NCBI GenBank assembly: GCA_021820465.1
Contig: JAKADP010000017.1
Span: 1-37,728 of the forward strand
Direction of reading: 5' to 3'
Origin: Bacillota bacterium
GTDB taxonomy: Bacteria > Bacillota > Sulfobacillia > Sulfobacillales > JAIMBI01
DNA: 37,728 nt
The notes under the pieces: generated by a model
Database searches by the model: none
Told to the model about the DNA's origin: nothing
The model's input: the letters and a program-made list of their open reading frames with translations, nothing else
Program-made: the position numbers and the translations under genes
Shown here: positions 7,645-15,220 of the stretch, piece after piece
Position numbering within the stretch: the stretch's first letter is position 1
How the letters are laid out: each line of letters begins with the position of its first letter

Positions 7645-7688
7645 TTGCAGGTTCCTTGCAGGTTCCTGGCAGGCTCTTGGCAGGCTCT
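7645..7688. repeat. Four tandem 11-bp units
   Basis: Plus strand: TTGCAGGTTCC twice (7645-7655, 7656-7666), then TGGCAGGCTCT twice (7667-7677, 7678-7688). Within each pair the copies are identical; the pairs differ at three or four positions. The array ends against the AAGGAGG ribosome-binding site of the minus-strand 47-aa gene. Confidence 0.9.
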
Positions 7689-7849
7689 TCCCAGCGATGT
7701 GCGCGGATTGACGGATGTCTGAAACGGGAGGTGCCCGGGCCACTGGCTCCATCCTAAGCCGGGGGCGGCGGGCCAGCGTGCGCTGGCGGACGAACGGGCG
7801 TCAGGTCGTCCAAACGGCCGGGGGTGGCGGATAAGCGGTCCTGGGCGCC

Positions 7850-7878
7850 ATGCCAAATATCCCCCCATGCCATAGAAT
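7850..7878 (+). promoter_or_regulatory. Possible promoter of the LytS/LytTR operon
   Basis: ATGCCA (7850-7855), 17 bp, TAGAAT (7873-7878), 39 bp before the kinase start. It matches sigma-A at four and five of six positions. Confidence 0.4.
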
Positions 7879-7916
7879 GGAGCGGGCAGGGCGTCACGGG
7901 AGAATGGAGGAACTCG

Positions 7917-9029
7917 GTGTCGATGGAGCGGACACACCGTTGGCCCCAGGAAGACCGCGAGGACGGTGCGGGGGCGCCCCCGGGGCTAACCGAGGAAGCG
8001 GCGCAGAAAATCGCGCGCATTATTTACCGCATCGCCGACGTGGAAGCCGTGGCCATCACGGATCGCCTCCGCATTTTGGCGTACACCGGCGGGGGCTGCC
8101 CCCACATGCGGCCCGGGGCGCCGGTGCAAACCCAGGCCACGCGCCGCGTGCTGGACACCGGAGCGCTGGCGCTGGTGCGCGACCGCGAGGAGTTGCACTG
8201 CCCCGATCCCGACTGCCCCTCGCCGATTCAGTCGGCGGTCGTGGCCCCGCTGCACGTGGGCGGCCGGGTGGTGGGGGCGGTGAAGCTCTATCGGACGGAC
8301 CCGGGCGACATGCCCCCTTACGCGACACGCCTGGCGCAGGGCATGTCGGAGCTGTTGAGCCTGGAGCTGTCGCTGGCCGAGTCGGAGCGCCAGCGGGAGC
8401 TGTTGGCGGAGGCGCGCCTCGATGCCCTGCAAGCGCAGATTCGCCCCCACTTTTTGTTCAACGTCCTAAACACGGTGATTGCCACGAGCCGGCAGGATCC
8501 CGAGGCGGCCCGGCGCCTGTTGACCGAACTGAGCCAATTCCTGCGATCCACGCTGTCGGACCACCGCGAGCAGACGACGCTGGCCGAAGATCTGGCGGTG
8601 GTGGACCTGTATTTGCGGCTGGAAGGCGCGCGCTTCGGCAGCCGCGTCAAGGCCACGGTCGATGTGGATCCGAGCCTGCTGGCGCTGCCGGTGCCGGTGC
8701 TGACGCTGGAGCCGCTGGTGGAGAATGCGGTCACCCATGGGGTGGCCGTCCGTGAGGCCGGGGACGGCATCGAGGGACATGTCGTGATCCGCGCGCGCCG
8801 CCGCGCGCGGGCGGTGGTCATTCTCGTGGCCGACAACGGGGTGGGCATGAGCCCCGATCGCGTGCGCGACGCGTTTCAGCCGCGCGTGGGGACGGGCCTC
8901 GGCCTGGGCTTGTGGAACGTGCGGGAGCGGCTTCGGGGCCGCGCCAGCCTCTCACTGAAGAGCCGCCCCGGGCGGGGCACGGTGGTGCGGCTTGCGTTTC
9001 CGGCGGCCGCCTGGGGGCCGCCCGCATGA
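7917..9029 (+). CDS. LytS-type sensor histidine kinase with GAF domain
   Basis: A 370-aa protein without clear transmembrane helices. Residues about 25-150 form a GAF-like sensor (QSAVVAPLHVGGRVVGAVKL). A short coiled segment leads to the His_kinase box QIRPHFLFNVLN with the likely phospho-acceptor H178. The HATPase domain shows LVENAVTHG, DNGVGM and GTGLGLWNVRERL. This is the LytS/YpdA class that pairs with LytTR regulators, and the next gene overlaps it by ATGA. GTG 7917 is taken because GGAGG ends six bases before it. The GAF region holds several Cys (GGGCPHM, LHCPDPDCPS) that could bind a metal or Fe-S cluster; that is inference. The kinase is probably cytoplasmic. Confidence 0.9.
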   Translation: MSMERTHRWPQEDREDGAGAPPGLTEEAAQKIARIIYRIADVEAVAITDRLRILAYTGGGCPHMRPGAPVQTQATRRVLDTGALALVRDREELHCPDPDCPSPIQSAVVAPLHVGGRVVGAVKLYRTDPGDMPPYATRLAQGMSELLSLELSLAESERQRELLAEARLDALQAQIRPHFLFNVLNTVIATSRQDPEAARRLLTELSQFLRSTLSDHREQTTLAEDLAVVDLYLRLEGARFGSRVKATVDVDPSLLALPVPVLTLEPLVENAVTHGVAVREAGDGIEGHVVIRARRRARAVVILVADNGVGMSPDRVRDAFQPRVGTGLGLGLWNVRERLRGRASLSLKSRPGRGTVVRLAFPAAAWGPPA

Positions 9030-9775
9030 CAGGCGATCGGGCGGTGCTGTCCGCCCTCATTGTGGATGACGAAGCGCCGGCCCGGGCCGAGCTGCGCTTT
9101 CAGCTGGAGCAGATTCCCGCGGTGCGGGTGGTGGGGGAAGCGGCCACCGCCAAAGAGGCGCTGGAGCTCATCCAGGCCGTGGGACACGATGTGGTGTTCC
9201 TGGACGTGGCGCTGGGCGGCCCTGATGGCCTGGAGCTGGCCGAGCAGCTCCGGCGCACCACGCCGGAGCCGGCCATCGTGTTTGTCACGGCCTACGACGG
9301 CTATGCCGTGGACGCCTTTCGCCTCGAGGCGGCCGACTATCTGCTGAAGCCGGTGGTGCCCGAGCGGCTGGCGGCCGCGGTGGGCCGAGTGCGGGGCCGA
9401 AGGGCATCGGCCGCGGGCCAGGTCTCCCCATCGCCGCCGCGGCGGTTTGTGGCGGGCTACGTGGACGGCCGCACCGTACCGGTGGCGCTGTCCGACGTGC
9501 TGTACTGCGAAACCGTCGAGAAGCACGTCGAGATGGTGGCCGTGGGGGGACAGCGCTACCTAGTGCGCGAGACGCTTCAGGCCTTGGAGCAGAGCCTGCC
9601 GCCCGATCTCTTTCTGCGATGCCATCGCGGCGGCCTCGTCAACTTGCTGCACGTCAGAGACATTCGCCCATTTTTCCATGGCACCTATACGATTCGCCTG
9701 GACAATGGCGACGAGGTGCCCGTGAGCCGGCGGCTGGTGCGCACCTTGAAGCACGCACTGCATCTGAAACGGTGA
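9026..9775 (+). CDS. LytTR-family response regulator
   Basis: A 249-aa protein. The receiver domain (1-125) has IVDDEAPAR, the phospho-acceptor D60 in VVFLDVALGG and K108 in LLKPVVPE. The C-terminal LytTR DNA-binding domain (about 145-245) includes LRCHRGGLVNL and NGDEVPVSRR. It starts at the ATG overlapping the kinase stop. LytTR regulators bind pairs of roughly 9-bp direct repeats; targets were not identified. Its stop codon lies inside the Crp/Fnr-type palindrome controlling the next gene. Confidence 0.93.
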   Translation: MTGDRAVLSALIVDDEAPARAELRFQLEQIPAVRVVGEAATAKEALELIQAVGHDVVFLDVALGGPDGLELAEQLRRTTPEPAIVFVTAYDGYAVDAFRLEAADYLLKPVVPERLAAAVGRVRGRRASAAGQVSPSPPRRFVAGYVDGRTVPVALSDVLYCETVEKHVEMVAVGGQRYLVRETLQALEQSLPPDLFLRCHRGGLVNLLHVRDIRPFFHGTYTIRLDNGDEVPVSRRLVRTLKHALHLKR

Positions 9776-9814
9776 TCGGCGTCACCATGGCCCGACTCGG
9801 CCCCACGGTATCCT
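9772..9814 (+). promoter_or_regulatory. Crp/Fnr-type site and -10 for the DUF2249 operon
   Basis: GTGATCGGCGTCAC (9772-9785) overlaps the LytTR stop codon. TATCCT (9809-9814) starts 30.5 bp from the site centre, which fits class II activation. The next start codon is at 9867. Confidence 0.6.
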
Positions 9815-9866
9815 GATCCCCGGCGGAAGCAGCCACGCGTTGGGAGCGCTCCGCGGGAGGTATGGC

Positions 9867-10370
9867 ATGGAGCAGAAGCCCATGGTGGTCGAGGTGAAGA
9901 GTGTGCTGCAGCAAGGCTTGTCCCTGTTCAGCCACATGATGAAAACTGTGGACCAGCTGGAGCCGGGGCAGGCCCTCATCGTCAAGTCCCCCTTCAATCC
10001 GCGGCCCCTCCTGTCGCAGATGCGGCGCCGGGGATACCAAGTCAGCCAAGAGCGCGTGGGCAAGCTCTTGGTCACAACGTTCCTCCCCGGAGGGCTGGGG
10101 AGAGACCATGTGACACCACCCGCCCGCGCGGCCACCGCAGCGATTGCAGGACCGGAGACCTTCCTGGACAATCGCGGCTTGGTGCCGCCCGAGCCGATGC
10201 AGCGCACGCTGGCCCAGTTGGAGGCGGCCCCGGTGGGCGCCGTGCTGGTGATCCGCAACGACCGCGTGCCCGTCTTTCTGCTGGCGCAGCTGGACGAAGG
10301 CGGATATCCCTACGAAACCCAGGCTCAGGCCGACGATTCCGCGGTGGTGCGCATTTTAAAGTCTCACTGA
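9867..10370 (+). CDS. Tandem DUF2249/TusA-like protein
   Basis: A 167-aa protein made of two small TusA-like domains. The first (about 5-75) has LEPGQALIVKSPFNPRPLL; the second (about 95-165) has LDNRGLVPPEPM and RNDRVPVFLLAQLDE. DUF2249 domains commonly sit next to hemerythrins, Fnr-type regulators and nitrogen-oxide genes, but their biochemical role is unproven. The start has GGGAGG six bases upstream. The gene is followed by the first 12-helix protein after 62 bp and is probably co-transcribed with it. The catalytic Cys of true TusA is not seen in the second domain, so sulfur transfer is doubtful. Confidence 0.8.
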   Translation: MEQKPMVVEVKSVLQQGLSLFSHMMKTVDQLEPGQALIVKSPFNPRPLLSQMRRRGYQVSQERVGKLLVTTFLPGGLGRDHVTPPARAATAAIAGPETFLDNRGLVPPEPMQRTLAQLEAAPVGAVLVIRNDRVPVFLLAQLDEGGYPYETQAQADDSAVVRILKSH

Positions 10371-10432
10371 ATGCGGCTGGGCTCAGGGCTCGCCTGAGGC
10401 GGCTCGAGTCGAGGGAAGGCGGGGCATGCGCG

Positions 10433-11761
10433 ATGGAGAAAGCGTTTCAGGCCACCACGAGCGAGGCAGCATCGCCGCGCACGGCCTACAAGCCCAGCAT
10501 TAATGTGGCGCAGGCGCCGCCGATGGGGGCACCCCTGCTGTACGTGGCGGCGGCCTACGGGTTTCTGGCGGCAGCGGCCGTTCTCGCCGTGGTGAACGCG
10601 CCCTGGCTGGCGCGCGGAGACTATGCGAGCCCCCGCGTGGTGGTGGTGGTGCACTTGGTGACCCTGGGCTTTCTGTCGATGACCGCGATGGGCCTGCTGC
10701 AGCAGTGGGTCCCGGTGGTGTTGGACGTGCCGGCCGTCTCGATCCGTCGGGCGGCGTGGGGGTTTGCTGGGTATGCCCTGGCGGTGGTGGGGTTTGCCTG
10801 GGGCATCGCCCACCAGCAGGGGATGGTGCTGGGGATCAGCGGAATTCTCTTGGCGGCCGCCATCGTATGGTGGAGTGCAGGCGTCCTGACTCAGCTGGTG
10901 CGCTCCACCAAGCCGCGCGACGCCGTGCACTGGGGCATCGGGGCGGCGGTGCTGGGCTTCAACGCCACGTGGATGCTGGGGCTCTGGCTCGGGCTGGCGC
11001 TGGCCGCGGGGCGGCCCGGCGGCCCCGTGCTGCGGGTGCACATTGCCACGGCGCTGGTGGGATGGCTGGGGATTTTAGTGTTCACCGTGCAGTTGAAGCT
11101 CGTGCCCATGTTTGCGATGGCCAAGCTCACCGCAGCCGACAGCCGCCGCCTAGGCATGGCGCTGGGGTTGGCGGGCGCCGGGGTGCTGATCGCTTGGGTG
11201 TCGATGGGCGCGCCCCGGACGGTGGAGTCGATGGGCGCTGCCCTGTGGACCGCGGCCGTGATCCTGGCCATCATCCAGTTGGCCCGGGTGGTGCGGCGCG
11301 GGAAGACCCCGCGCTTCGATCGCGTGTTTGTCGGCGTCGCCGCCGGGTGGGGGCTCTTGCTGGCGGCCGCCGCCGCCTCGCTGTGGCTTGACCCCCTGGC
11401 CGTCGTGCTGGCACTTTGGGGTTTGATCGTCCTGATTTTCAGCTATCAGGCGCGCATCGTCCCGTTTATCGTCGCGGGGTCGGCCGCCAAGCGTCAGGCG
11501 GGTCCGCCGTTCAACGCCTTCTACCTCGCTCGGGCGATGCAGGCTGAAAGCCAGCCGGTGGTGGCCGCGGTGCTGGGTTGGGCGGGGGCCGTCTTGGCGG
11601 TGTGGGGGCAGGTGCGGGGCAGCCCAGGATGCGACGTGGCCAGTGGCCTCACGCTGCTGGGGCTGCTCGGCTGGCAGGTGGCCGGAGTGGGTGCGGCGCT
11701 CTGGCGCGGACGCCGGGGTCCGGTGCGGGCTCCGGCGGCGGGCGCGGGCCCCACCCTATAA
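10433..11761 (+). CDS. Twelve-helix heme-copper-oxidase-like membrane protein, paralog 1
   Basis: A 442-aa protein with about 12 hydrophobic helices after a 30-residue soluble N-terminus. Three times along the chain a helix ends in a Q/Y-rich turn with a Pro: MGLLQQWVPVV, VQLKLVPMF and YQARIVPFI. This matches the pseudo-threefold build of heme-copper oxidase subunit I. Two His are shared with the other paralogs, H74 (HLVTLGF) and H203 (HIATALVGW), and could ligate heme. The full active-site His set of true oxidases is absent. It is related in plan to NnrS/NorB/CcoN-type proteins; function unknown. It probably shares a transcript with the DUF2249 gene before it and the Crp/Fnr gene after it. 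Confidence 0.75.
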   Translation: MEKAFQATTSEAASPRTAYKPSINVAQAPPMGAPLLYVAAAYGFLAAAAVLAVVNAPWLARGDYASPRVVVVVHLVTLGFLSMTAMGLLQQWVPVVLDVPAVSIRRAAWGFAGYALAVVGFAWGIAHQQGMVLGISGILLAAAIVWWSAGVLTQLVRSTKPRDAVHWGIGAAVLGFNATWMLGLWLGLALAAGRPGGPVLRVHIATALVGWLGILVFTVQLKLVPMFAMAKLTAADSRRLGMALGLAGAGVLIAWVSMGAPRTVESMGAALWTAAVILAIIQLARVVRRGKTPRFDRVFVGVAAGWGLLLAAAAASLWLDPLAVVLALWGLIVLIFSYQARIVPFIVAGSAAKRQAGPPFNAFYLARAMQAESQPVVAAVLGWAGAVLAVWGQVRGSPGCDVASGLTLLGLLGWQVAGVGAALWRGRRGPVRAPAAGAGPTL

Positions 11762-11773
11762 TGGGTCGGGGGG

Positions 11774-12436
11774 ATGCCGATGACCGACGAGCGTCGGGCG
11801 GTGCCGCTCCTGGAGCTGATTCCTGCCGCCCACCGCGCCGAGACACTCGTCGAGCGCCGCTATCGGGCGGGGGACCACATCTTTCAGCAGGGAGAGGCCA
11901 CCACCGGGCTGTGGTTCGTGTTGGATGGGCGAGTGGCGGTGGAGCGCGTGGGCGCCGACGGCACCCTGAGCACCACCGGGATCTGGACCGCGGGCGACAT
12001 GGTGGGCATCGCCGGGCTGTGGGATCGGCAGGGCTACCCCGCCTCCGCCCGGGCGCTGTCGAGCCCCACGGTTATGGGCTGGCTGGCGCGGGACGCCGTG
12101 ATGCGCCTGCATCAGGAGGTGCCGGCGTTTGGCTTGGAAGTGAGCCGGCTCTTGGCCGAGCGCCTGCGCTTCGTGCAGGAGTCCGTGGCGGGCCGCCTCG
12201 GCCGGCCCATTGTGAATCAGGTGGCGGCGGTGCTGTGTACGCTGTCCGACCGGATGGGGCCATCGGTGGGCCTGACCCACGAAGACTTGGCCCACATCAT
12301 CGGCACCCACCGCGAGACGGTCACGCGGGCCCTGCACGCGCTGGCGCAGGACGGGGCGATACACTCGCGCCATGGGGCTGTGGACGTGCTCAATCGCCAG
12401 AAGCTGGAGGAGTGGCGTCAGGCGCCCGAGCGCTAG
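11774..12436 (+). CDS. Crp/Fnr-family transcription regulator
   Basis: A 220-aa protein (218 aa if the ATG at 11780, better spaced from the GGGGGG at 11767, is used). The N-terminal cyclic-nucleotide-binding-like beta-roll (about 15-120) has FQQGEATTGLWFVLDGRVAV; a dimerisation helix and a winged helix-turn-helix follow (LTHEDLAHIIGTHRETVTRAL). The Fnr N-terminal Cys cluster is missing and the only Cys is in VLCTLSD, so it is not an Fnr-type Fe-S sensor. It could sense NO through heme (Dnr-like) or another ligand. HTRETVTR-like recognition helices of this family bind TGTGA-type half-sites. It is the obvious candidate for the GTGAY-N4-RTCAC sites around it. Confidence 0.9.
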   Translation: MPMTDERRAVPLLELIPAAHRAETLVERRYRAGDHIFQQGEATTGLWFVLDGRVAVERVGADGTLSTTGIWTAGDMVGIAGLWDRQGYPASARALSSPTVMGWLARDAVMRLHQEVPAFGLEVSRLLAERLRFVQESVAGRLGRPIVNQVAAVLCTLSDRMGPSVGLTHEDLAHIIGTHRETVTRALHALAQDGAIHSRHGAVDVLNRQKLEEWRQAPER

Positions 12437-12464
12437 CCGGCCGGATGGGCGGGGGGCGTGCGCG

Positions 12465-12506
12465 GTGACCGCTGTCTCATCGCGCAGTTGGCCGGTTCTC
12501 TAGAAA
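12465..12506 (+). promoter_or_regulatory. Near-match Crp/Fnr-type site and -10 before the broken Rieske ferredoxin
   Basis: GTGACCGCTGTCTC (12465-12478) differs from the palindrome at one base. TAGAAA (12501-12506) starts exactly 29.5 bp from its centre. A small hairpin GCATCC/GGATGC follows at 12510-12526. Confidence 0.4.
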
Positions 12507-12648
12507 AAGGCATCCCGCATGGATGCGGGCTGGGCCCGTGGGATCCCGCCTTCCGCGGCCTCGGAGCCGGAGTGACCCGCCGCCCGCCGCCGAGCAACCA
12601 TCAGGCTGAGGGTCTGGCGGGGACCGGTTACGGGGAGGCGGGGGGCCA

Positions 12649-12909
12649 ATGGCTGAGACCACACCTGAGGCATGGGCCAAAGTGCCGCGGGAGGAAGACA
12701 TCGACCGTGGCCGGCCGCTTGGTGTCGTGTGGAACAACCGGGGGGTGGCGGTCTATCGCACGGCCGGCCCGTCTATGCCACCGGCGACACCTGCTCTCAC
12801 GCGGGTTCGCAGCGGACGCGCCATCAAGATGCCCGCCAACGCGCCCATCGAGGTATTTCCGGTCCGAGGGGATGGCGGCGATGTGTTTCTCGCCACCGAC
12901 GAGAGGTGA
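12649..12909 (+). pseudogene. Broken Rieske-type [2Fe-2S] ferredoxin
   Basis: The 86-codon frame begins like a small Rieske ferredoxin (MAETTPEAWAKVPREED, GVAVYRT) and ends like one (SGRAIKMPANAPIEVFPV). Between them the sequence continues in another frame as PVYATGDTCSHAG, the first cluster box, and the second box (CPxHGxxF) is absent. The simplest reading is a frameshift near 12765 plus a deletion of roughly 60 bp near 12810 joining the first box to the post-cluster strand. The product could not hold a Rieske cluster. A good GGGGAGG site and the Crp/Fnr-like promoter are still present, so decay may be recent. The intact form would have been a soluble electron carrier. Confidence 0.7.
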
Positions 12910-13069
12910 CGACGGTCAGGCGCCGACGGGGGGTCGAGGCCTGCTGAGGTGCCGGGCAGCGCCGCTCCGCGCCCACGGGGACCGGCACCGCCATCCGTTG
13001 CTGCCACGCGCGACTCGACTGGGCGAGGCCCTGCCTCATGCTCGTGGGTCCAACGGAGGGGTGGGGTCA

Positions 13070-13555
13070 CTACTCATTACTGATGCCCTCCGGCAAAATT
13101 AATGGCCACTGGCCCTGGTAGCCCACCATGGCGCGCACCTGGCTCTTGCTCGCCGACAGGCGATGGCGAGTCACCCCCTGTAGGGTGACGGTCACGATAT
13201 AGTGCAGCTGGGGTCGGGCAACCGTGAGTGTCTCCGATAGCTCGCCCCGCCGTGCATCGTAGCGCCACCGTGGCGGTCCAAACTTTGAAGCCTGCTGAGC
13301 CGTGACCTCACGTTCGACGACCGTCCACTGGGGTGTCGCTATCGTGGCCATGTTCGGGTGGCAGGGTTGGCGGCACGGAGACAGCTTTGTGCGGTGCCAA
13401 GCGGGAGTCTGGGGAAGATAGAAGGACAGAAAGCCGCCATATGGCGCCCGAACCAGCGTCCAGGCAGGCGGGCCCCCACACCCCAGAAGGGTCAACAGGC
13501 CTCCTGCGACGACCGCACAAAATGCGCTGACGCCGTTGCTTTTAGGGTGCAACAA
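13070..13555 (-). CDS. Putative lipoprotein of unknown function
   Basis: A 161-aa frame beginning at TTG 13555 (AGGGAG six bases upstream). Residues 1-26 are a lipoprotein signal with lipobox LLGC. The mature part has several aromatic stretches (GGFLSFYLPQTPAWH) and beta-like segments (LHYIVTVTLQGVTRHRL). No family is recognised. Codon use is visibly less GC-biased than that of neighbours, so acquisition by transfer is possible. It faces the DUF59 gene across a 406-bp gap. Protein reality is supported by the signal and ribosome-binding site only. Confidence 0.6.
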   Translation of the reverse strand: MLHPKSNGVSAFCAVVAGGLLTLLGCGGPPAWTLVRAPYGGFLSFYLPQTPAWHRTKLSPCRQPCHPNMATIATPQWTVVEREVTAQQASKFGPPRWRYDARRGELSETLTVARPQLHYIVTVTLQGVTRHRLSASKSQVRAMVGYQGQWPLILPEGISNE

Positions 13556-13961
13556 TAGAAGCTCCCTGGTCTGGAACGGGTGGCCCGGCGAAGGGCTTCC
13601 ATACTGCCGGCCACGGACCGGACATCTTCACCGTATCACCTCCGGGGGCCATCACAGGGCTGGGACGGCTCTGAGTCCAAGTTTAACCCACCGTTCGGGT
13701 GAACCCAGCCCTCTGCGGCACGGGCTGACGCGCGGGCATCAGCTGTGGTCCACCAGGGCCATGACGCCAGGGCGTCGCGTGGCCCGCGGGCGGGGCCCCG
13801 GACGATGCGCCGGCTGGACAGTTACCGCATCGAGAGCTCCGCGGACGTGCGCGTGGGACATGGCTGGCCTGTTTTTGGCCAAAGGGGCCGCACCGCCTTT
13901 GGTCGCGATGCCAGGTAGGCGAGAGCGCCGGTGCACAGGAATGCGCCGCCAACGGGATGGC
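13556..13961. other. Region without a convincing gene
   Basis: Open frames here are Arg/Pro/Ala-rich with no ribosome-binding site or recognisable motif. No palindromic regulator site, promoter or repeat was found. It is spacer between the lipoprotein start and the DUF59 stop. Confidence 0.5.
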
Positions 13962-14267
13962 CTACTCCAAGCCGAAGTGGCGCTTGGCTTCGTCGGACAT
14001 CATCGAGGGGTCCCAGGGGGGCGACCACACCACCTCGACGTCGACATCGTCCACTTCATCCATGGATAGCAAGCGCTCGTGCGTGCCGTTCTGGATGTAC
14101 TGGCTGGCGGGACAGCCCGGGGTCGTCATGGTCATCACCACCTCCACGCGGCTTTCCTGGACGGTGACGCCATAGATGAGTCCCAAGTCGACGATGTTGT
14201 ACCCAAGCTCCGGGTCAATGACGTCCTTCAGTGCGTCGCGCACCTGCTCAGCCCTAACCATGGCCAT
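13962..14267 (-). CDS. MIP18/DUF59 family iron-sulfur assembly factor (PaaD/SufT-like)
   Basis: A 101-aa protein, the usual size. It shows DALKDVIDPELGYNIVDLGL, then MTMTTPGCP with the conserved Cys, the signature of the MIP18/SufT/PaaD family that helps mature Fe-S proteins. The C-terminus has an acidic run EVDDVDVEVVWSPPW. ATG 14267 is taken; a second ATG two codons later is possible. It is divergent from the hemerythrin gene, and the 268-bp region between holds two Crp/Fnr-type palindromes. It may serve an Fe-S protein of the same regulon. Confidence 0.9.
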   Translation of the reverse strand: MAMVRAEQVRDALKDVIDPELGYNIVDLGLIYGVTVQESRVEVVMTMTTPGCPASQYIQNGTHERLLSMDEVDDVDVEVVWSPPWDPSMMSDEAKRHFGLE

Positions 14268-14350
14268 AGATGCCACCCTTCCCTTCGGTGCCGTGGTGCC
14301 TTCGGTGATGTCCGTGACGGCGGCTGCCTGCCGATCCAGCGGATGCACCC

Positions 14351-14392
14351 AGCATGGCCCCCGCAGAGCCCGTTCATCGTGACAGAGATCAC
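14351..14392 (-). promoter_or_regulatory. Crp/Fnr-type site and -10 for the DUF59 gene
   Basis: GTGACAGAGATCAC occupies 14379-14392. On the minus strand CATGCT (14356-14351) starts 29.5 bp from the site centre, so this palindrome is best assigned to the DUF59 gene. Confidence 0.5.
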
Positions 14393-14435
14393 CGGGCGCA
14401 CGAGAAGTCCCGCGGGCGGCGGGGTGTCCGGGGCT

Positions 14436-14479
14436 GTGACGACCGTCACCGCGGGGGCCGGCGCGCGGCGCACCATAGA
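14436..14479 (+). promoter_or_regulatory. Crp/Fnr-type site for the hemerythrin gene
   Basis: GTGACGACCGTCAC occupies 14436-14449. A weak -10-like CATAGA (14474-14479) starts 31.5 bp from its centre. The hemerythrin start is at 14536. Confidence 0.5.
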
Positions 14480-14535
14480 GGCAGCGAGGCAGTCGCCCCG
14501 GGCGATCGGCCATCGAGTGAGGGAGGCGCTGCGGA

Positions 14536-15003
14536 TTGGATCTCATCGAGCAGCTCCAGAGTGAGCATCAAGAATACGTGCGAGAGCTGGCCGAGTTGGC
14601 AGAAATCGTTGAGGGGATTCGCGTGAACGGACGCGGCGGGTACTTCATCGTGAGCCTGGATGCGCTGGTGGAGCCGCTGACTACCCAATTGGACGCGCAC
14701 GCGTCCCGGGAGGAGGCCTGGGTGTTTCCGCGCCTGGTGGAACGGGCGCCCGGCAGCCCGGTGGCACTCATGCTGGAAGAGCATGGGGCCATTCGCGCGC
14801 ACAGTGCACGCTTGGCCCGCTGGTACCCGGCTTGGCGTGCGGGCGCTGACGAGGCGTACCCCAAGTGGGCCGAGGCGGCCCTAGAGCTGCGCGGCCTGCT
14901 GTCCGCGCACATGCAAAAGGAAAACCTGATCCTGTTTCCCTTGGCGCGGCGTGTGATGACGGCCGCAGAGCTGTCCGAGTGGGCCGCGCTGGGCGAGCCG
15001 TGA
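14536..15003 (+). CDS. Hemerythrin HHE domain protein
   Basis: A 155-aa four-helix protein with the diiron ligand pattern LQSEHQEY, DAHASREEAWVFP, LEEHGAIRAH and SAHMQKENLILFPLA. Hemerythrin-like proteins of this type bind O2 or NO, or deliver iron in Fe-S repair (RIC/YtfE group). The RIC N-terminal domain with its Cys pair is missing here. The start is TTG 14536, with GGGAGG nine bases upstream. It is divergent from the DUF59 Fe-S assembly gene and lies behind a Crp/Fnr-type site, a context typical of nitrosative-stress genes. The ligand was not determined. Confidence 0.9.
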   Translation: MDLIEQLQSEHQEYVRELAELAEIVEGIRVNGRGGYFIVSLDALVEPLTTQLDAHASREEAWVFPRLVERAPGSPVALMLEEHGAIRAHSARLARWYPAWRAGADEAYPKWAEAALELRGLLSAHMQKENLILFPLARRVMTAAELSEWAALGEP

Positions 15004-15102
15004 CGGCGCCGCGGTCTTACGCTCATGGAAGTCGCCAAGCGCCGAGGGGCTTCAGCGCGCGCCGATGCCGAGGACGTTCGGCGGGTGACGGCGTTCCCCC
15101 GG

Positions 15103-15144
15103 GTGACATCGATCACGGTTCGAGCCGGCGGGGCGATCCATCGT
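15103..15144 (+). promoter_or_regulatory. Crp/Fnr-type site and -10 for the cupin operon
   Basis: GTGACATCGATCAC (15103-15116), with CATCGT (15139-15144) starting 29.5 bp from its centre. The gene start is at 15221. The remainder of 15004-15220 shows no convincing gene. Confidence 0.55.
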
Positions 15145-15220
15145 GAGGCGGCAGGCCGCCCTCCAAAGGTGGTCCGCGATGGCTGGCCCATGGTCCCGCC
15201 AACAAGGAGCGTGAGACATC

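Noticed and set aside
12906-12919. Another Crp/Fnr-like palindrome, GTGACGACGGTCAG
   Set aside because: One mismatch and no gene follows in either direction at a suitable distance.
13188-13198. GTGACGGTCAC as a regulator site
   Set aside because: The half-sites are only three bases apart, and it lies inside the lipoprotein gene.
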